Positions 8,282-17,288 of a stretch of 64,000 nucleotides of DNA are shown here, piece after piece. Made by a program: the position numbers and the translations under genes. The DNA lies in the NCBI GenBank assembly GCA_963839995.1, contig CAWIXH010000017.1:62001-126000 (forward strand). The letters are read 5' to 3'. Within the stretch, counting starts at the first letter, position 1. Each line of letters opens with the position of its first letter. The notes below the pieces were generated by a model. It searched no databases. It was not told where the DNA came from and was given only the letters and a program-made list of their open reading frames with translations. The DNA comes from CAWIUB01 sp963839995 (GTDB taxonomy: Bacteria; Actinomycetota; Actinomycetes; Mycobacteriales; Jatrophihabitantaceae).

Positions 8282-8968
8282 TCACGCCCGGCTCATCGCG
8301 TCGCGGGCCTTGATGCGCAGCGCCTCGACGGCCTTCCCGGGGTCCGCGGCGCTGTAGACGGCGGTGCCGGCCACGAAAACGTCCGCGCCCGCCTCGGCAG
8401 CGGCCTCGATGGTGTGCTCGGCGATGCCCCCGTCGACCTCGATGAACAGCCGCAGGTGCCCCGCCTTCACGTGCTCGCGGGCCAACCGCACCTTGCCCAG
8501 CAGCTCCGGGATGAACTCCTGTCCGCCGAACCCAGCCTTGATCGTCATGACGAGCAGCGTGTCGAACTCGGGGAGCACCTCGAGGTACGGCTCGAGGGGG
8601 GTGTCGCGATCGACGGCGAGCCCGGCCAGCGCACCGGCCGACCGAATCGTGCGGGCCAGCGCCACCGCGTCGCGGGCGGCTTCGACGTGGAACGTGACGT
8701 TCACCGAGCCTGCCTCGGCATACCCAGGCGCCCACCGGTCCGGGTCGTCGATCATCAGATGGCAGTCCAGCGGCAAGTCGGTGGCTTTCCGCAGGCTTTC
8801 GACGACAGGCAGGCCGATCGTCAGGTTCGGCACGAAATGGGCGTCCATGACGTCGACATGCAGCCAGTCGGCGTTCTCGACCGCCGCCGCCTCGTCGGCC
8901 AGGTGGGCGAAGTCGGCCGACAGGAGGCTCGGCGCGATCATCGGCACCGGCCGACCGGTAGCGGACAC
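8282..8968 (-). CDS. rpe: Ribulose-phosphate 3-epimerase
   Basis: Rpe interconverts ribulose 5-phosphate and xylulose 5-phosphate; ribulose 5-phosphate feeds RibB, which fits its place before the rib genes. It is a TIM barrel with APSLLSADF (12-20), LHVDVMDAHFVPNLT and a phosphate-binding EVDGGI. The family PGFGGQ reads AGFGGQ here. The GTG at 8968 lacks a ribosome site but has a TAGACT -10-like hexamer ending 8 bases upstream, so a leaderless mRNA is possible. The ATG at 8941 is the alternative. Only 40 bp separate it from the divergent regulator gene. Confidence 0.94.
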   Translation of the reverse strand: MSATGRPVPMIAPSLLSADFAHLADEAAAVENADWLHVDVMDAHFVPNLTIGLPVVESLRKATDLPLDCHLMIDDPDRWAPGYAEAGSVNVTFHVEAARDAVALARTIRSAGALAGLAVDRDTPLEPYLEVLPEFDTLLVMTIKAGFGGQEFIPELLGKVRLAREHVKAGHLRLFIEVDGGIAEHTIEAAAEAGADVFVAGTAVYSAADPGKAVEALRIKARDAMSRA

Positions 8969-9008
8969 AAATCGAGTCTAGGGCGCGTGCATCCTGCAGA
9001 ATCGAGCC

Positions 9009-10721
9009 GTGGGCGAGGATGCCGTAGGCCGTAACGCCGGGCAACCCGATGGTGATCGGTCGCCCGAGCTTCCGCGCGCCGAGCCGGTTGAGCGGGCCCG
9101 CCATGCATACACCCGCCGGGCCTGGCGGGAGGCGCACGACCAGTTCGCCGCCGCGGACGCCCTGGCCCCGCTCGCACCGGACGACCTGGAGCGCTACGCC
9201 CGCACCGCCATTCTCACCGGAGACGACGAGGAGTACGTCGACCTGCTGGCCCGGGCCAGCCAGCTCTGGGCGAGTCGGTCGGATCCGGCACGAGCCGCCG
9301 AATGCGGCTGCTACCTGGCGATGAACCTGAGCTTGCGCGGCGAGTGGAGTGCCGCCACCGGTTGGCTGCGCCGGGCGCAGGAGCACGCGGACGCGGTGGG
9401 CGGCGACTGCCCGGCCGCGTCCTTGCTGCTCGGCATGAACGCCATCCAGCTGTTGACGGCCGGAGACGCGACCGCCGCGTACCGGCTGTTCGAGGACGCG
9501 CTCGCGGTAGCACGACGCTGTGCCGACGCCAATGCCTCCGCGATGGCCGGCCTCGGCATCGGCCAGTCACTCGTGAGCATGGGCGAGGTCGCGCAGGGCT
9601 TGAGCTGCCTCGACGAGGTCATGGTCTCGGTGGTGGCCAACGAGCTGAATCCGATCGTCACCGGCATCGTGTACTGCGCGGTTATCGGGAACTGCCACGA
9701 CGGGTACGACGCGCGCCGCGCCGCCGAGTGGACCCGAGCGCTGAGCCGGTGGTGCGAGGCGCAACCCGACCTCGTTCCGTTTCGCGGTCAGTGTCTGGTG
9801 CACCGGGCACAGATCATGCAGCTGGAAGGCCACTGGCCGGATGCAATGGAGCAACTCCGGCAGGCCCGCGAGCAATTCTCCCGCCTACCGGGCAACCCGG
9901 CGATCGGGGCGGCGCACTACGAACAGGCCGAGTTGCATCGGCTGCGCGGGGAGTTCAGCCAAGCCGAGCAGGCCTACGAACTGGCCGGCGGTTTCGGGCA
10001 CGAGACGCAACCCGGGCGGGCGCTGCTGCGGCTGGCCCAGGGCAGGCTCGACCAGGCTGGGACGGGAATCGCCCGGGCGCTCACCGAGGCTGATGGTCCG
10101 CTGCGCCCGCGGCTGCTCGCCGCCGCGGTCGAGGTGACGCTCGCCGCCGACGACCTGGCAAGCGCACGGCACAATGTTGACGAACTGGCGCAGATCGCGG
10201 CGGGACGCGACTCGCTGCTGTTAACGGCGATGTCGGCACAAGCGCACGGATGGCTGCTGATGGCCATGGGCCAGGCTGGCCGGGCACTGCCGGTGTTGCG
10301 GCGCGCCTGGAGCGCCTGGCAGGAGTTGGAGGCACCGTACTTCGCCGCTCGGGTCCGGGCTGCCATCGGCCGCGCCTGCCGAGAGCTGGGTGACCTCGAC
10401 GCCGCCCGCACCGAGTTCGAGGCAGCCCGGTCGACCTTTGCGCGCTTGGGTGCTCAACCTGACCTGCAGCAGCTGCGCGAGTGGGGCGCCGGTCCGGGGA
10501 GCGCGACGCCTAATCCGTCAGGATTGTCCGACCGCGAGGTCGAGGTACTACGCCACGTCGCCTCAGGCAAGACCAATCGTGCCATCGCCACCGAACTGGT
10601 CCTGTCGGAGAAGACGGTCGCCCGGCACATCAGTAACGTCTTCAGCAAACTCGGCGTGTCCTCCCGGGCGGCCGCGACGGCATACGCCTACGAACACGAC
10701 CTCGTTCAGGCCGTGAAGTAG
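9009..10721 (+). CDS. LuxR-family transcriptional regulator with a TPR-like helical N-terminus
   Basis: The 570-residue protein consists of about 480 residues of repeated helical pairs (TPR/MalT-like, for example EQLRQAREQFSRLPG and AAHYEQAELHRLRGEFSQAEQAY) and a C-terminal LuxR helix-turn-helix (LSDREVEVLRHVASGKTNRAIATEL, then KTVARHISNVFSKLG, about 508-565). No Walker A motif is visible, so it is not an ATP-dependent LAL regulator. The GTG at 9009 is the likely start. It is followed by a flavoprotein and a SnoaL-like gene on the same strand, which it may control; the signal is unknown. Confidence 0.85.
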   Translation: MGEDAVGRNAGQPDGDRSPELPRAEPVERARHAYTRRAWREAHDQFAAADALAPLAPDDLERYARTAILTGDDEEYVDLLARASQLWASRSDPARAAECGCYLAMNLSLRGEWSAATGWLRRAQEHADAVGGDCPAASLLLGMNAIQLLTAGDATAAYRLFEDALAVARRCADANASAMAGLGIGQSLVSMGEVAQGLSCLDEVMVSVVANELNPIVTGIVYCAVIGNCHDGYDARRAAEWTRALSRWCEAQPDLVPFRGQCLVHRAQIMQLEGHWPDAMEQLRQAREQFSRLPGNPAIGAAHYEQAELHRLRGEFSQAEQAYELAGGFGHETQPGRALLRLAQGRLDQAGTGIARALTEADGPLRPRLLAAAVEVTLAADDLASARHNVDELAQIAAGRDSLLLTAMSAQAHGWLLMAMGQAGRALPVLRRAWSAWQELEAPYFAARVRAAIGRACRELGDLDAARTEFEAARSTFARLGAQPDLQQLREWGAGPGSATPNPSGLSDREVEVLRHVASGKTNRAIATELVLSEKTVARHISNVFSKLGVSSRAAATAYAYEHDLVQAVK

Positions 10722-10847
10722 CCACACTGCGCAGAAATACCCATCATCCGCGTAGCCAAGGTTGCATCGTTCGGTCGATGAACCTCGGCCCCGATCGTCC
10801 CTACCGTTTGCCCGAACAGTTGCCACCACCAACAACGGGGGGACACC

Positions 10848-11960
10848 ATGACGAACACCATCACCGAGCGCGTCGACACGCTTGTCATCGGCGCCGGCCA
10901 GGCGGGTCTATCACTCGGCTACCACCTGCGCAGTCACGGCCGCAGTTGCCTGATCGTCGACGCCAACCCGCACATCGGCGACAACTGGCGCAGCCACTGG
11001 GACTCGCTGCGGCTGTACAGCCCGGCTCGGTACGACGGGCTGCCCGGGATGCCCTTCCCGGCGCCGGGCTGGTCGTACCCCGGCAAGGACGACGTGGCCG
11101 AGTACCTCGCGGCATACGCGGCAAAGTTCGACCTGCCGGTCCGCTGTGGCGTGCGCGTCCGACAGCTGACCCGCTCCGGTAACGGGTACCGGGTCGAGCA
11201 CGACGGCGGCGCGTTCGAGGCGGATAACGTCGTGGTGGCGACCGGCACCTTCGGCCGCACCTCGTTGGTCCCGGACTTCGCCGCCGAGCTCGATCCGCGC
11301 ATCGTGCAACTGCACTCGGCGACATATCGCAGCCCGGCGCAGCTGCAGCCCGGCCCGGTGCTGGTCGTCGGCGCCTCGCACTCGGGCAGCGATATCGCCT
11401 ACGAACTCGCGGAGGACCATTCCGTGATCCTCTCCGGCCGGGACACCGGGCAGATTCCGGTGCGGCTGGACAGCCCAGCGATCCGGGTGGCATTCCCGCT
11501 GATCTTCTTCGTATTCGGGCACGTCCTGAGCCGCAAGACGCCGATGGGCCGCAAAGAGAGGGCCGAGGTTCGCCATCACGGCGCGCCGTTCTTGCGGGTC
11601 AAGCGGGCCGACCTCGCTGCCGCCGGCGTCGAACGGGTGCTCGCACGCACGACCGGGGTGCGCGACGGCCTCCCGGTGCTCGGCGACGAGCGGGTCCTGG
11701 ACGTGGCCAACGTAGTGTGGTGCACCGGCTTCCGGCAGGACTTCAGATGGATCCAGCTGCCGATCGTCGGCGAGGACGGCTGGCCGATCGAACGTCGCGG
11801 CGTGGTCGAGTCGGCTCCCGGGCTGTACTTCACCGGACTGGCCTTCCAGTCGTCGATGCGCTCGATGCTGATCGGCGGAGCCGGCGCGGACGCGGGGTAC
11901 GTCGCGAAGCACATCGCCGCCCATCGTCCGGCCCGGCAGGCGGTAGGTGCCGCAGCTTGA
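10848..11960 (+). CDS. FAD/NAD(P)-dependent flavoprotein oxidoreductase (CzcO-like)
   Basis: The 370 residues have a FAD-binding GAGQAG at 15-20 followed by the acidic VDAN strand end, and a second nucleotide-binding GASHSG at 175-180. ATGTF (131-135) is the usual conserved turn of the family. The Baeyer-Villiger FxGxxxHxxxW fingerprint is absent, so it is a flavin-dependent oxidoreductase or monooxygenase of unknown substrate. The ATG is preceded by a strong GGGGGGA site. It lies 126 bp behind the LuxR-type gene and 37 bp before the SnoaL-like gene. Confidence 0.82.
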   Translation: MTNTITERVDTLVIGAGQAGLSLGYHLRSHGRSCLIVDANPHIGDNWRSHWDSLRLYSPARYDGLPGMPFPAPGWSYPGKDDVAEYLAAYAAKFDLPVRCGVRVRQLTRSGNGYRVEHDGGAFEADNVVVATGTFGRTSLVPDFAAELDPRIVQLHSATYRSPAQLQPGPVLVVGASHSGSDIAYELAEDHSVILSGRDTGQIPVRLDSPAIRVAFPLIFFVFGHVLSRKTPMGRKERAEVRHHGAPFLRVKRADLAAAGVERVLARTTGVRDGLPVLGDERVLDVANVVWCTGFRQDFRWIQLPIVGEDGWPIERRGVVESAPGLYFTGLAFQSSMRSMLIGGAGADAGYVAKHIAAHRPARQAVGAAA

Positions 11961-11997
11961 GCCGACCGCCATACTGGATCGCGCACCGGGAGGCAGC

Positions 11998-12432
11998 ATG
12001 ACACCGAGTCTCGCCAGTGGTCCTGGATCGATGACCACGACGGCCGTTCGACCGGGTAGGCACGCGCTGGGCGAGTCCTTCGCCCGGGCGTTGGCGGCCA
12101 AGGACCGCGCTGCGCTGCTCGCCGTTCTGCACGACGAGGTTAGCTTCCGCGGGCTGACACCTGGCCGGTGCTGGTCGGCCGAGGACTCCCGCACGGCCGT
12201 CGATGAGATCGTGCTCGGCGCCTGGTTCGAGCCGTCCGACGAGATCGAAGCTGTGGAGGAGATCGACTCGGGGCAGGTCAGCGACCGTTCCCGAGTCGCA
12301 TATCGGCTGCGGATCCGCAGCGGGGGTGAGCTGTTCGTCTGCGAGCAGCAGGCCTACTACGCGATCGACGGCGACCGGATCGGCTGGCTGCGCGTCCTGT
12401 GCTCGGGTTTCCGGCCCTACCCCGCGGGCTGA
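11998..12432 (+). CDS. SnoaL-like / nuclear transport factor 2 family protein
   Basis: A 144-residue alpha+beta-barrel-type protein. The pattern FARALAAKDRAALLAVLHDEVSFRGL, then a mid-protein acidic stretch and a terminal QQAYYAIDGDRIGWLRVLCSGF is that of small NTF2/SnoaL folds, which host many unrelated activities. GGGAGG sits five bases before the ATG at 11998, which decides this start over an in-frame ATG at 11947 inside the flavoprotein. The 3' end overlaps rsmB by 16 bp tail to tail. A pathway with the neighbouring flavoprotein is only inferred. Confidence 0.75.
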   Translation: MTPSLASGPGSMTTTAVRPGRHALGESFARALAAKDRAALLAVLHDEVSFRGLTPGRCWSAEDSRTAVDEIVLGAWFEPSDEIEAVEEIDSGQVSDRSRVAYRLRIRSGGELFVCEQQAYYAIDGDRIGWLRVLCSGFRPYPAG

Positions 12433-13772
12433 AGCAAAGCGCAGAACATCGCGTCTGTGCCGTGCCGGTGCGGCCACAGCTGGACGGTCGGCCCGCCACC
12501 GAGTTTCGGCATACCGGGGAACATGGGCCGCGCGTCCAGCAGGTCATGGCCCGCCACCACGCAGGCCGTCTCGGCGAGGTGTGGCGAGCATGCGACGTAG
12601 CCGATCACTCCGCCTGGACGGACGAGGCGCGAAGCCGCCGCCAGCAACTGCGCCTGCAGCGACGCGAGGTCGGTGACGTCGGACGGCTCGCGTCGCCATC
12701 GGGCCTCGGGACGCCGTCTTAGCGCGCCGAGGCCGCTGCACGGCGCGTCGAGCAGCACGCGGTCGTACCCGCCTTCGATCGGCGGCACCATGCGTGCATC
12801 CCCGACGATCACCTCGACTTCGGCGGGCGAGACTGCCTTGCGCACCAGTTCGGCGCGGTGCGGGCGCAGCTCGTTGGCCGTCACCCGAGAGCCACGCTGC
12901 GCGGCGAGGGACGCGAGCAGCGCTGTCTTGCCCCCGGGACCGGCGCACAGGTCCAGCCAGCGCTCATCGCGCCCGTCCAGCGGCGCCTCGGTTAGCGCGA
13001 GCGCGCACAGCTGGCTGCCCTCATCCTGGACACCGGCGCGGCGCGCGCGAACAGCCGCGAGCTTGGCCGGGTCACCGCCGGCGCCCAGCCGCACCGCGTA
13101 GGGCGACCACGGCCCCGGCTCACCTCCCGACTCACCGACTAGTACGTCGCGGTCGATCCGTCCGGGCCAGGCGACCAGATGGGTTCGCGGGCGCACGTTG
13201 TCGGCCACGAGCGCCGCCTCAGCCTCGGCCAGGTCAGCGCTCAGCGCCTCGGCGAAGGCCGCCGCGATCCACTCGGGGTGCGCGGTCCGCAAGGCGAGCT
13301 GCGCGAGCGCCGGTCGGTCGGTGCCGAGCTCGTTCGTCCAGCCGTCCCAGTCGCGTGCGGCGATGCGTCGCAGCACGGCATTGAGGAACCCCGCCGCACG
13401 GCCGTTGCCCGTGGCACGCGCCAGATCCACGGTCGTGGCGACGGCGGCGTGCGCCGGGATGCGAGTGCGCAGCAACTGGTAGCCGCCGAGCCGCAGCAGG
13501 TCCCGCACCGGGGCGTCGAGCGACGCCAGCGGGCGGTCCACGCACGCCGCGGCGATGTCGTCCAGCGTGCCCTGCGCCCGCAAGGTGCCGTATCCGAGTT
13601 CGGTTGCCAGCGCCGCGTCCCGGCCGGCAAGCCCGGCCTCGCTGATCAACTGCGGCAGGCGCAGGTTGGCGTACGCATCGTCAGCCGCCACGGCGCGCAG
13701 CAGGTCGTAGGCGACGCGACGCGCGCTTTCGACGCTAGCCAAGGCGCTCGTCCGGGTGCGGCCGGGCGCCAC
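12417..13772 (-). CDS. rsmB: 16S rRNA (cytosine-5) methyltransferase
   Basis: RsmB methylates C967-equivalent of 16S rRNA. The N-terminal third (1-140) is the NusB-like RNA-binding domain. The C-terminal SAM domain has DLCAGPGGKTA (274-284), DAPCSGLG with C345 and YVACSPH with C395, the two cysteines used by RNA m5C enzymes. The second motif reads YVACS where YxTCS is common. The GTG at 13772 lies 38 bp inside fmt and lacks a clear ribosome site, so the start is less certain than the gene. It is the last gene of the def-fmt-rsmB group. Confidence 0.93.
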   Translation of the reverse strand: MAPGRTRTSALASVESARRVAYDLLRAVAADDAYANLRLPQLISEAGLAGRDAALATELGYGTLRAQGTLDDIAAACVDRPLASLDAPVRDLLRLGGYQLLRTRIPAHAAVATTVDLARATGNGRAAGFLNAVLRRIAARDWDGWTNELGTDRPALAQLALRTAHPEWIAAAFAEALSADLAEAEAALVADNVRPRTHLVAWPGRIDRDVLVGESGGEPGPWSPYAVRLGAGGDPAKLAAVRARRAGVQDEGSQLCALALTEAPLDGRDERWLDLCAGPGGKTALLASLAAQRGSRVTANELRPHRAELVRKAVSPAEVEVIVGDARMVPPIEGGYDRVLLDAPCSGLGALRRRPEARWRREPSDVTDLASLQAQLLAAASRLVRPGGVIGYVACSPHLAETACVVAGHDLLDARPMFPGMPKLGGGPTVQLWPHRHGTDAMFCALLQPAG

Positions 13773-14658
13773 GCGCCCAGTCCGCGGCCGGCATCGGCCG
13801 TCGTCCCGGCGGCTGCACGCAGTGCAGCTCGACGGCCGTCGTGGCCGTGCCGACCAGGACGCCGACTTTCGTGGCCCGCAGCTGCGCGGGTGGCAATGCC
13901 ACGGCGCCCATCCGAACCGGGCTGAGTTTCAGCCGCTCCCCGCGGAACAGCGTCCAGGCACCCGGCCCGGGGGTGCAGGCCCGGATCTTCCGGTCGATGT
14001 GCACCGCCGGCTCGGTCCAGTCGATGCGTGCGTCGTTGACGGTGATCTTGCCGGCGATGGAGGCGCCTTCGGCCGGTTGTGGACGGGGTACCAAGGAACC
14101 GTCTTCGATGCCGTCCATCGTGGCGACGAGCAGGGCGGCGCCCGAATCGGCCAGCCGGGTGAGCAGGTCACCCGTGGTATCCCAGGGACGGATCGGCTCG
14201 GTCACCACCCCGTACACCGGGCCGGTGTCGAGACTCGCTTCCACCTGGAAGGTCGTGGCACCGGTCACGTCGTCGCCGTGCAGGATCGCGTGCTGGACCG
14301 GCGCCGCGCCGCGCCACGCCGGCAGCAGCGAGAAGTGCAGGTTCACCCAGCCGTGCTTGGGGATGGCCAGCGCGGCCGGCGGGATCAGCGCGCCGTATGC
14401 CACCACCGGGCAGCAGTCGACGCCCAGGTCGGCAAGCTCGGCTCGGAATTCGGGGTCACTCGGCAGGGATGGGGCGAGGACTCGTACCCCCGCTTCGGCC
14501 GCGACGGCTTCGACCGGCGATAGCTGCCGACGGCGGCCGCGGCCAGCCCGAGCTGGTGGACGAGTGATGGCAGCGACGACCTCGTGCCGCGGCGAGTGAA
14601 GCAGGGCACGAAGCGACGGGACGGCGACCTCAGGCGTCCCGGCGAAGGCCAGCCGCAT
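13735..14658 (-). CDS. fmt: Methionyl-tRNA formyltransferase
   Basis: Fmt formylates initiator Met-tRNA using 10-formyl-tetrahydrofolate. The 307 residues contain the active-site stretch NLHFSLLPAWRGAAPVQ (N106, H108) with the LDTGPVYG segment that carries the catalytic Asp, and a C-terminal OB-fold tRNA-binding domain. The start ATG at 14658 overlaps the def stop by one base (TGATG), so the enzymes that add and remove the formyl group are translated together. Confidence 0.95.
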   Translation of the reverse strand: MRLAFAGTPEVAVPSLRALLHSPRHEVVAAITRPPARAGRGRRRQLSPVEAVAAEAGVRVLAPSLPSDPEFRAELADLGVDCCPVVAYGALIPPAALAIPKHGWVNLHFSLLPAWRGAAPVQHAILHGDDVTGATTFQVEASLDTGPVYGVVTEPIRPWDTTGDLLTRLADSGAALLVATMDGIEDGSLVPRPQPAEGASIAGKITVNDARIDWTEPAVHIDRKIRACTPGPGAWTLFRGERLKLSPVRMGAVALPPAQLRATKVGVLVGTATTAVELHCVQPPGRRPMPAADWARGARPHPDERLG

Positions 14659-15209
14659 CAGAACGCGTTCCCGAGCGTCGGGTGCGGGCTCACTTTGACC
14701 GTCGGCGCGGCGAGGCCGGACCAGTCTGCCTCGCGGATCGCCTTCATGGCGGCCTTCTTGGTCTCGGGGTCGAGCCGGTCGACGAACAGCACCCCGTCGA
14801 GGTGGTCGGTCTCGTGCTGCACGCAGCGGGCCAGCACGGCGGTGCCCTCGACGGTGATTGGGTCCCCGTACATGTCCTGCCCGTGCGCGACGACGTGCTC
14901 TTTGCGCCGGCAGTCGAAGCTCACGCCGGGGATGGACAGGCAGCCCTCCGGGCCGTCCTGCTCCTCGGCGGACGGAAAATGCAGCACCGGGTTCACCAGG
15001 TGGCCGGCCTGCTCGTCGTCGACGTGGTAGGTGAAGACCCGCAGTCCCACGCCGATCTGCGGGGCGGCGAGCCCTAGACCCGGTGCGTCGAGCAACGTCT
15101 CGGTCAGGTCGGCGACGAGCGTCCGCAGCTGCTTGTCGAAGTCCGTGACGAGGTCGGCGGGCGTGCGCAACACGGGATCGCCGAACAGCCGGATTGTCTG
15201 AACCGTCAC
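14658..15209 (-). CDS. def: Peptide deformylase
   Basis: Def removes the N-formyl group from nascent proteins. All three family motifs are intact in the 183 residues: GLGLAAPQ (44-51), EGCLSIPG with metal ligand C90, and QHETDHLDG with H132, E133 and H136. It lies 45 bp behind priA and is coupled to fmt by a one-base overlap. Confidence 0.95.
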   Translation of the reverse strand: MTVQTIRLFGDPVLRTPADLVTDFDKQLRTLVADLTETLLDAPGLGLAAPQIGVGLRVFTYHVDDEQAGHLVNPVLHFPSAEEQDGPEGCLSIPGVSFDCRRKEHVVAHGQDMYGDPITVEGTAVLARCVQHETDHLDGVLFVDRLDPETKKAAMKAIREADWSGLAAPTVKVSPHPTLGNAF

Positions 15210-15254
15210 ATCGCGAGTCTACGAAACCGCTCCCGCGGGGCCTGCATCCTCGGC

Positions 15255-17195
15255 TCAGAACAGTTCGAGCGGATCGAGTTGGACCCGCACCGGGTTCGGT
15301 TCCTTGCGGGCCGAGCGGATCGCGGCGGCGGCCTTGAGGGCTGCCGCCAGGTCGGCGCCGGAGGCTCGGGGCACCCGGATCAGCGTGCGCTGCTGATCGT
15401 CGGAGACCGGGACGGAGCCGATCACCTCGGACGGGTCAGGCAACTGGGCGAGCGACACGAGGTCCTCGACAGCGCCGCGCAGACCGGTCAGCGAGGCCAT
15501 CCGCACCGCCGGCGGGAAACGCAGCTCCTGGCGGTCGGCGAGCTCGCGGGCGGCGAATCCACGGGCGTCCCAGCGGATCAGCGCCTGGACGGCGGGCACG
15601 GCGGCGTCGGCCCCGACCACCACCTGGCCGTCAGATCGCACGAGCGCGACCGCGTTGGCCCATCGGCGCACGGTCTCCTCGCCCGCGCGCAGGTCGGCCC
15701 GCGACAGTAGCGCCCACCCGTCGAGCAGCAGCGCGGCGCCGTAGCCGCCGGTGGCCGCCGGCTCCGCGCCCGGGGTCGCCACGACGAACGCGGCTCCGCC
15801 GGGGACACCGGCCAGCACCGCGTCGCCGCCGGACGTCCGTACCGGGACGCCCGGGAACGCTCGGCCCAGCTCCTCGGCCGTCCGCGTGGAGCCGATCACC
15901 ACCGCCCGCAGCAGATGCTCGCCGCATGCCGGGCAGGCCCAGTCGCCGGCTGAGCGCCCGCACCAGCGGCAGGCCGGGATCGCGTGGCCGGATGACGCCG
16001 CCAACGGCCCCGAGCAGGCCGGGCAGCGGGCGGGTGTGCGATCGCGCGCACAGGCCAGCGACGGCGCGTAACCGCGACGCGGCACCTGGACGAGCACCGG
16101 GAGATCCGCGCCGAGCGCGTCGCGGGCGACCCGCCAAGCGAGACTCGGTAGCCGGGCGGCCCGAGCGGCAGGGTCGCGCTGCTGTTCGGCGTCGTCACCC
16201 GTGGCGACGACGCGCGGCGCCGAGGCGCGCAGTACCGCACGATCGGGGACGATCTCGTGCGCCCAGCCTGATTCGACCAGCTGCTGCGCCTCGGCTGTGC
16301 GAGCGAAGCCACCCAGCAGCAAGGCCGAGCTGGACATCGCCGAACGCAGCACCAGCACGTCGCGGGCGTGTGGATAGGGCGCCCGCGGTTCGGCGTAGAG
16401 GTCGTCACCGTCGTCCCAAATCGCCAGCAGGTTGAGGTCGGGTACCGGGGCGAAGGCCGCGGCGCGGGTGCCGATCACCGCGCGCACCGTCCCGCGCCGC
16501 ACCGCCAGCCAGCGCCGATAGCGCTCGGCCGGGCCGAGATCGGCGGACAACGCGACGTGTCGGCTGGAACCGATCACCGCCCTCACGGCGAGGTCGAGAC
16601 GGTTCAGGTCACGCGCGTCGGGCACCAGGACGATCGCACCGTGCCCAGCGGCCAAGGCTGCCTGCACCAACTCGGCGAGCCGACTCGGCCACACCTCGCC
16701 GGGCAGTGCGGACCAGGCAGCGCGGGCCGCCCGTCCGTCGGCCACCGCCGCGACGAAAGCCGGGCCAGCTCGGTACGTCGCCCAGCCGGCCTCCGCAGGG
16801 GGCGGTGGGGCAGACGGCGGGATCGGCTGCCCGGCCTCGGCGCCCGCATGGCGCGGCGGCACGCCCAGCCGGACGGCGTCGACGAAATTGCCGGCCCACC
16901 GATCTGCCACCGCTCGAAATAGCGCCGTCGTCTGCGGGGTCAGTACCGGCTCGCTACCCACCGCCCGTTCGATGAACGCGAGCTGGCCGTCATGGTCGCT
17001 TTGCGTGCCGCGCTCGAGGACGTACCCGTCTACCAGCTGGCCAGCGAAGCGCACCCGCACCCGTCCGCCCACTGCGACGTCCCCGTCGAGCTCTTCGGGG
17101 ACCAGGTAATCGAAGGGGCGGTCGAGATGCGACAGCGGCACATCCACCAGCAGCCGGGCGATGGGCGCGTGGGCCGCCGGCACGCGCCCGGTCAC
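15255..17195 (-). CDS. priA: PriA-like primosomal protein without a Walker A motif
   Basis: PriA restarts stalled replication forks. The N-terminal 3' DNA-binding domain (VDVPLSHLDRPFDYLVP) and the zinc-binding region (CPAC, CRWCG and CPACG pairs) are present. The helicase Walker A is replaced by LPGEVWPSRLAEL and the DEAH box by DDGD, as known for actinobacterial PriA, so ATPase activity is unlikely. In-frame starts are TTG at 17258, TTG at 17201 and GTG at 17195. GGGGTGA precedes the last two, and I chose 17195. It lies between metK and def. Confidence 0.88.
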   Translation of the reverse strand: MTGRVPAAHAPIARLLVDVPLSHLDRPFDYLVPEELDGDVAVGGRVRVRFAGQLVDGYVLERGTQSDHDGQLAFIERAVGSEPVLTPQTTALFRAVADRWAGNFVDAVRLGVPPRHAGAEAGQPIPPSAPPPPAEAGWATYRAGPAFVAAVADGRAARAAWSALPGEVWPSRLAELVQAALAAGHGAIVLVPDARDLNRLDLAVRAVIGSSRHVALSADLGPAERYRRWLAVRRGTVRAVIGTRAAAFAPVPDLNLLAIWDDGDDLYAEPRAPYPHARDVLVLRSAMSSSALLLGGFARTAEAQQLVESGWAHEIVPDRAVLRASAPRVVATGDDAEQQRDPAARAARLPSLAWRVARDALGADLPVLVQVPRRGYAPSLACARDRTPARCPACSGPLAASSGHAIPACRWCGRSAGDWACPACGEHLLRAVVIGSTRTAEELGRAFPGVPVRTSGGDAVLAGVPGGAAFVVATPGAEPAATGGYGAALLLDGWALLSRADLRAGEETVRRWANAVALVRSDGQVVVGADAAVPAVQALIRWDARGFAARELADRQELRFPPAVRMASLTGLRGAVEDLVSLAQLPDPSEVIGSVPVSDDQQRTLIRVPRASGADLAAALKAAAAIRSARKEPNPVRVQLDPLELF

Positions 17196-17288
17196 CGGCA
17201 ACCGGTCACCCCACTTGTTCGACTTCCGGCGGGTTGGGCTGCGCCGCACGTCGAACAACTCGAAGGTACGGGCGCGCTCGGGGCCGGC

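Noticed and set aside
10848..11960. Baeyer-Villiger monooxygenase
   Set aside because: The FxGxxxHxxxW fingerprint between the two nucleotide-binding motifs is absent and the protein is shorter than the family.
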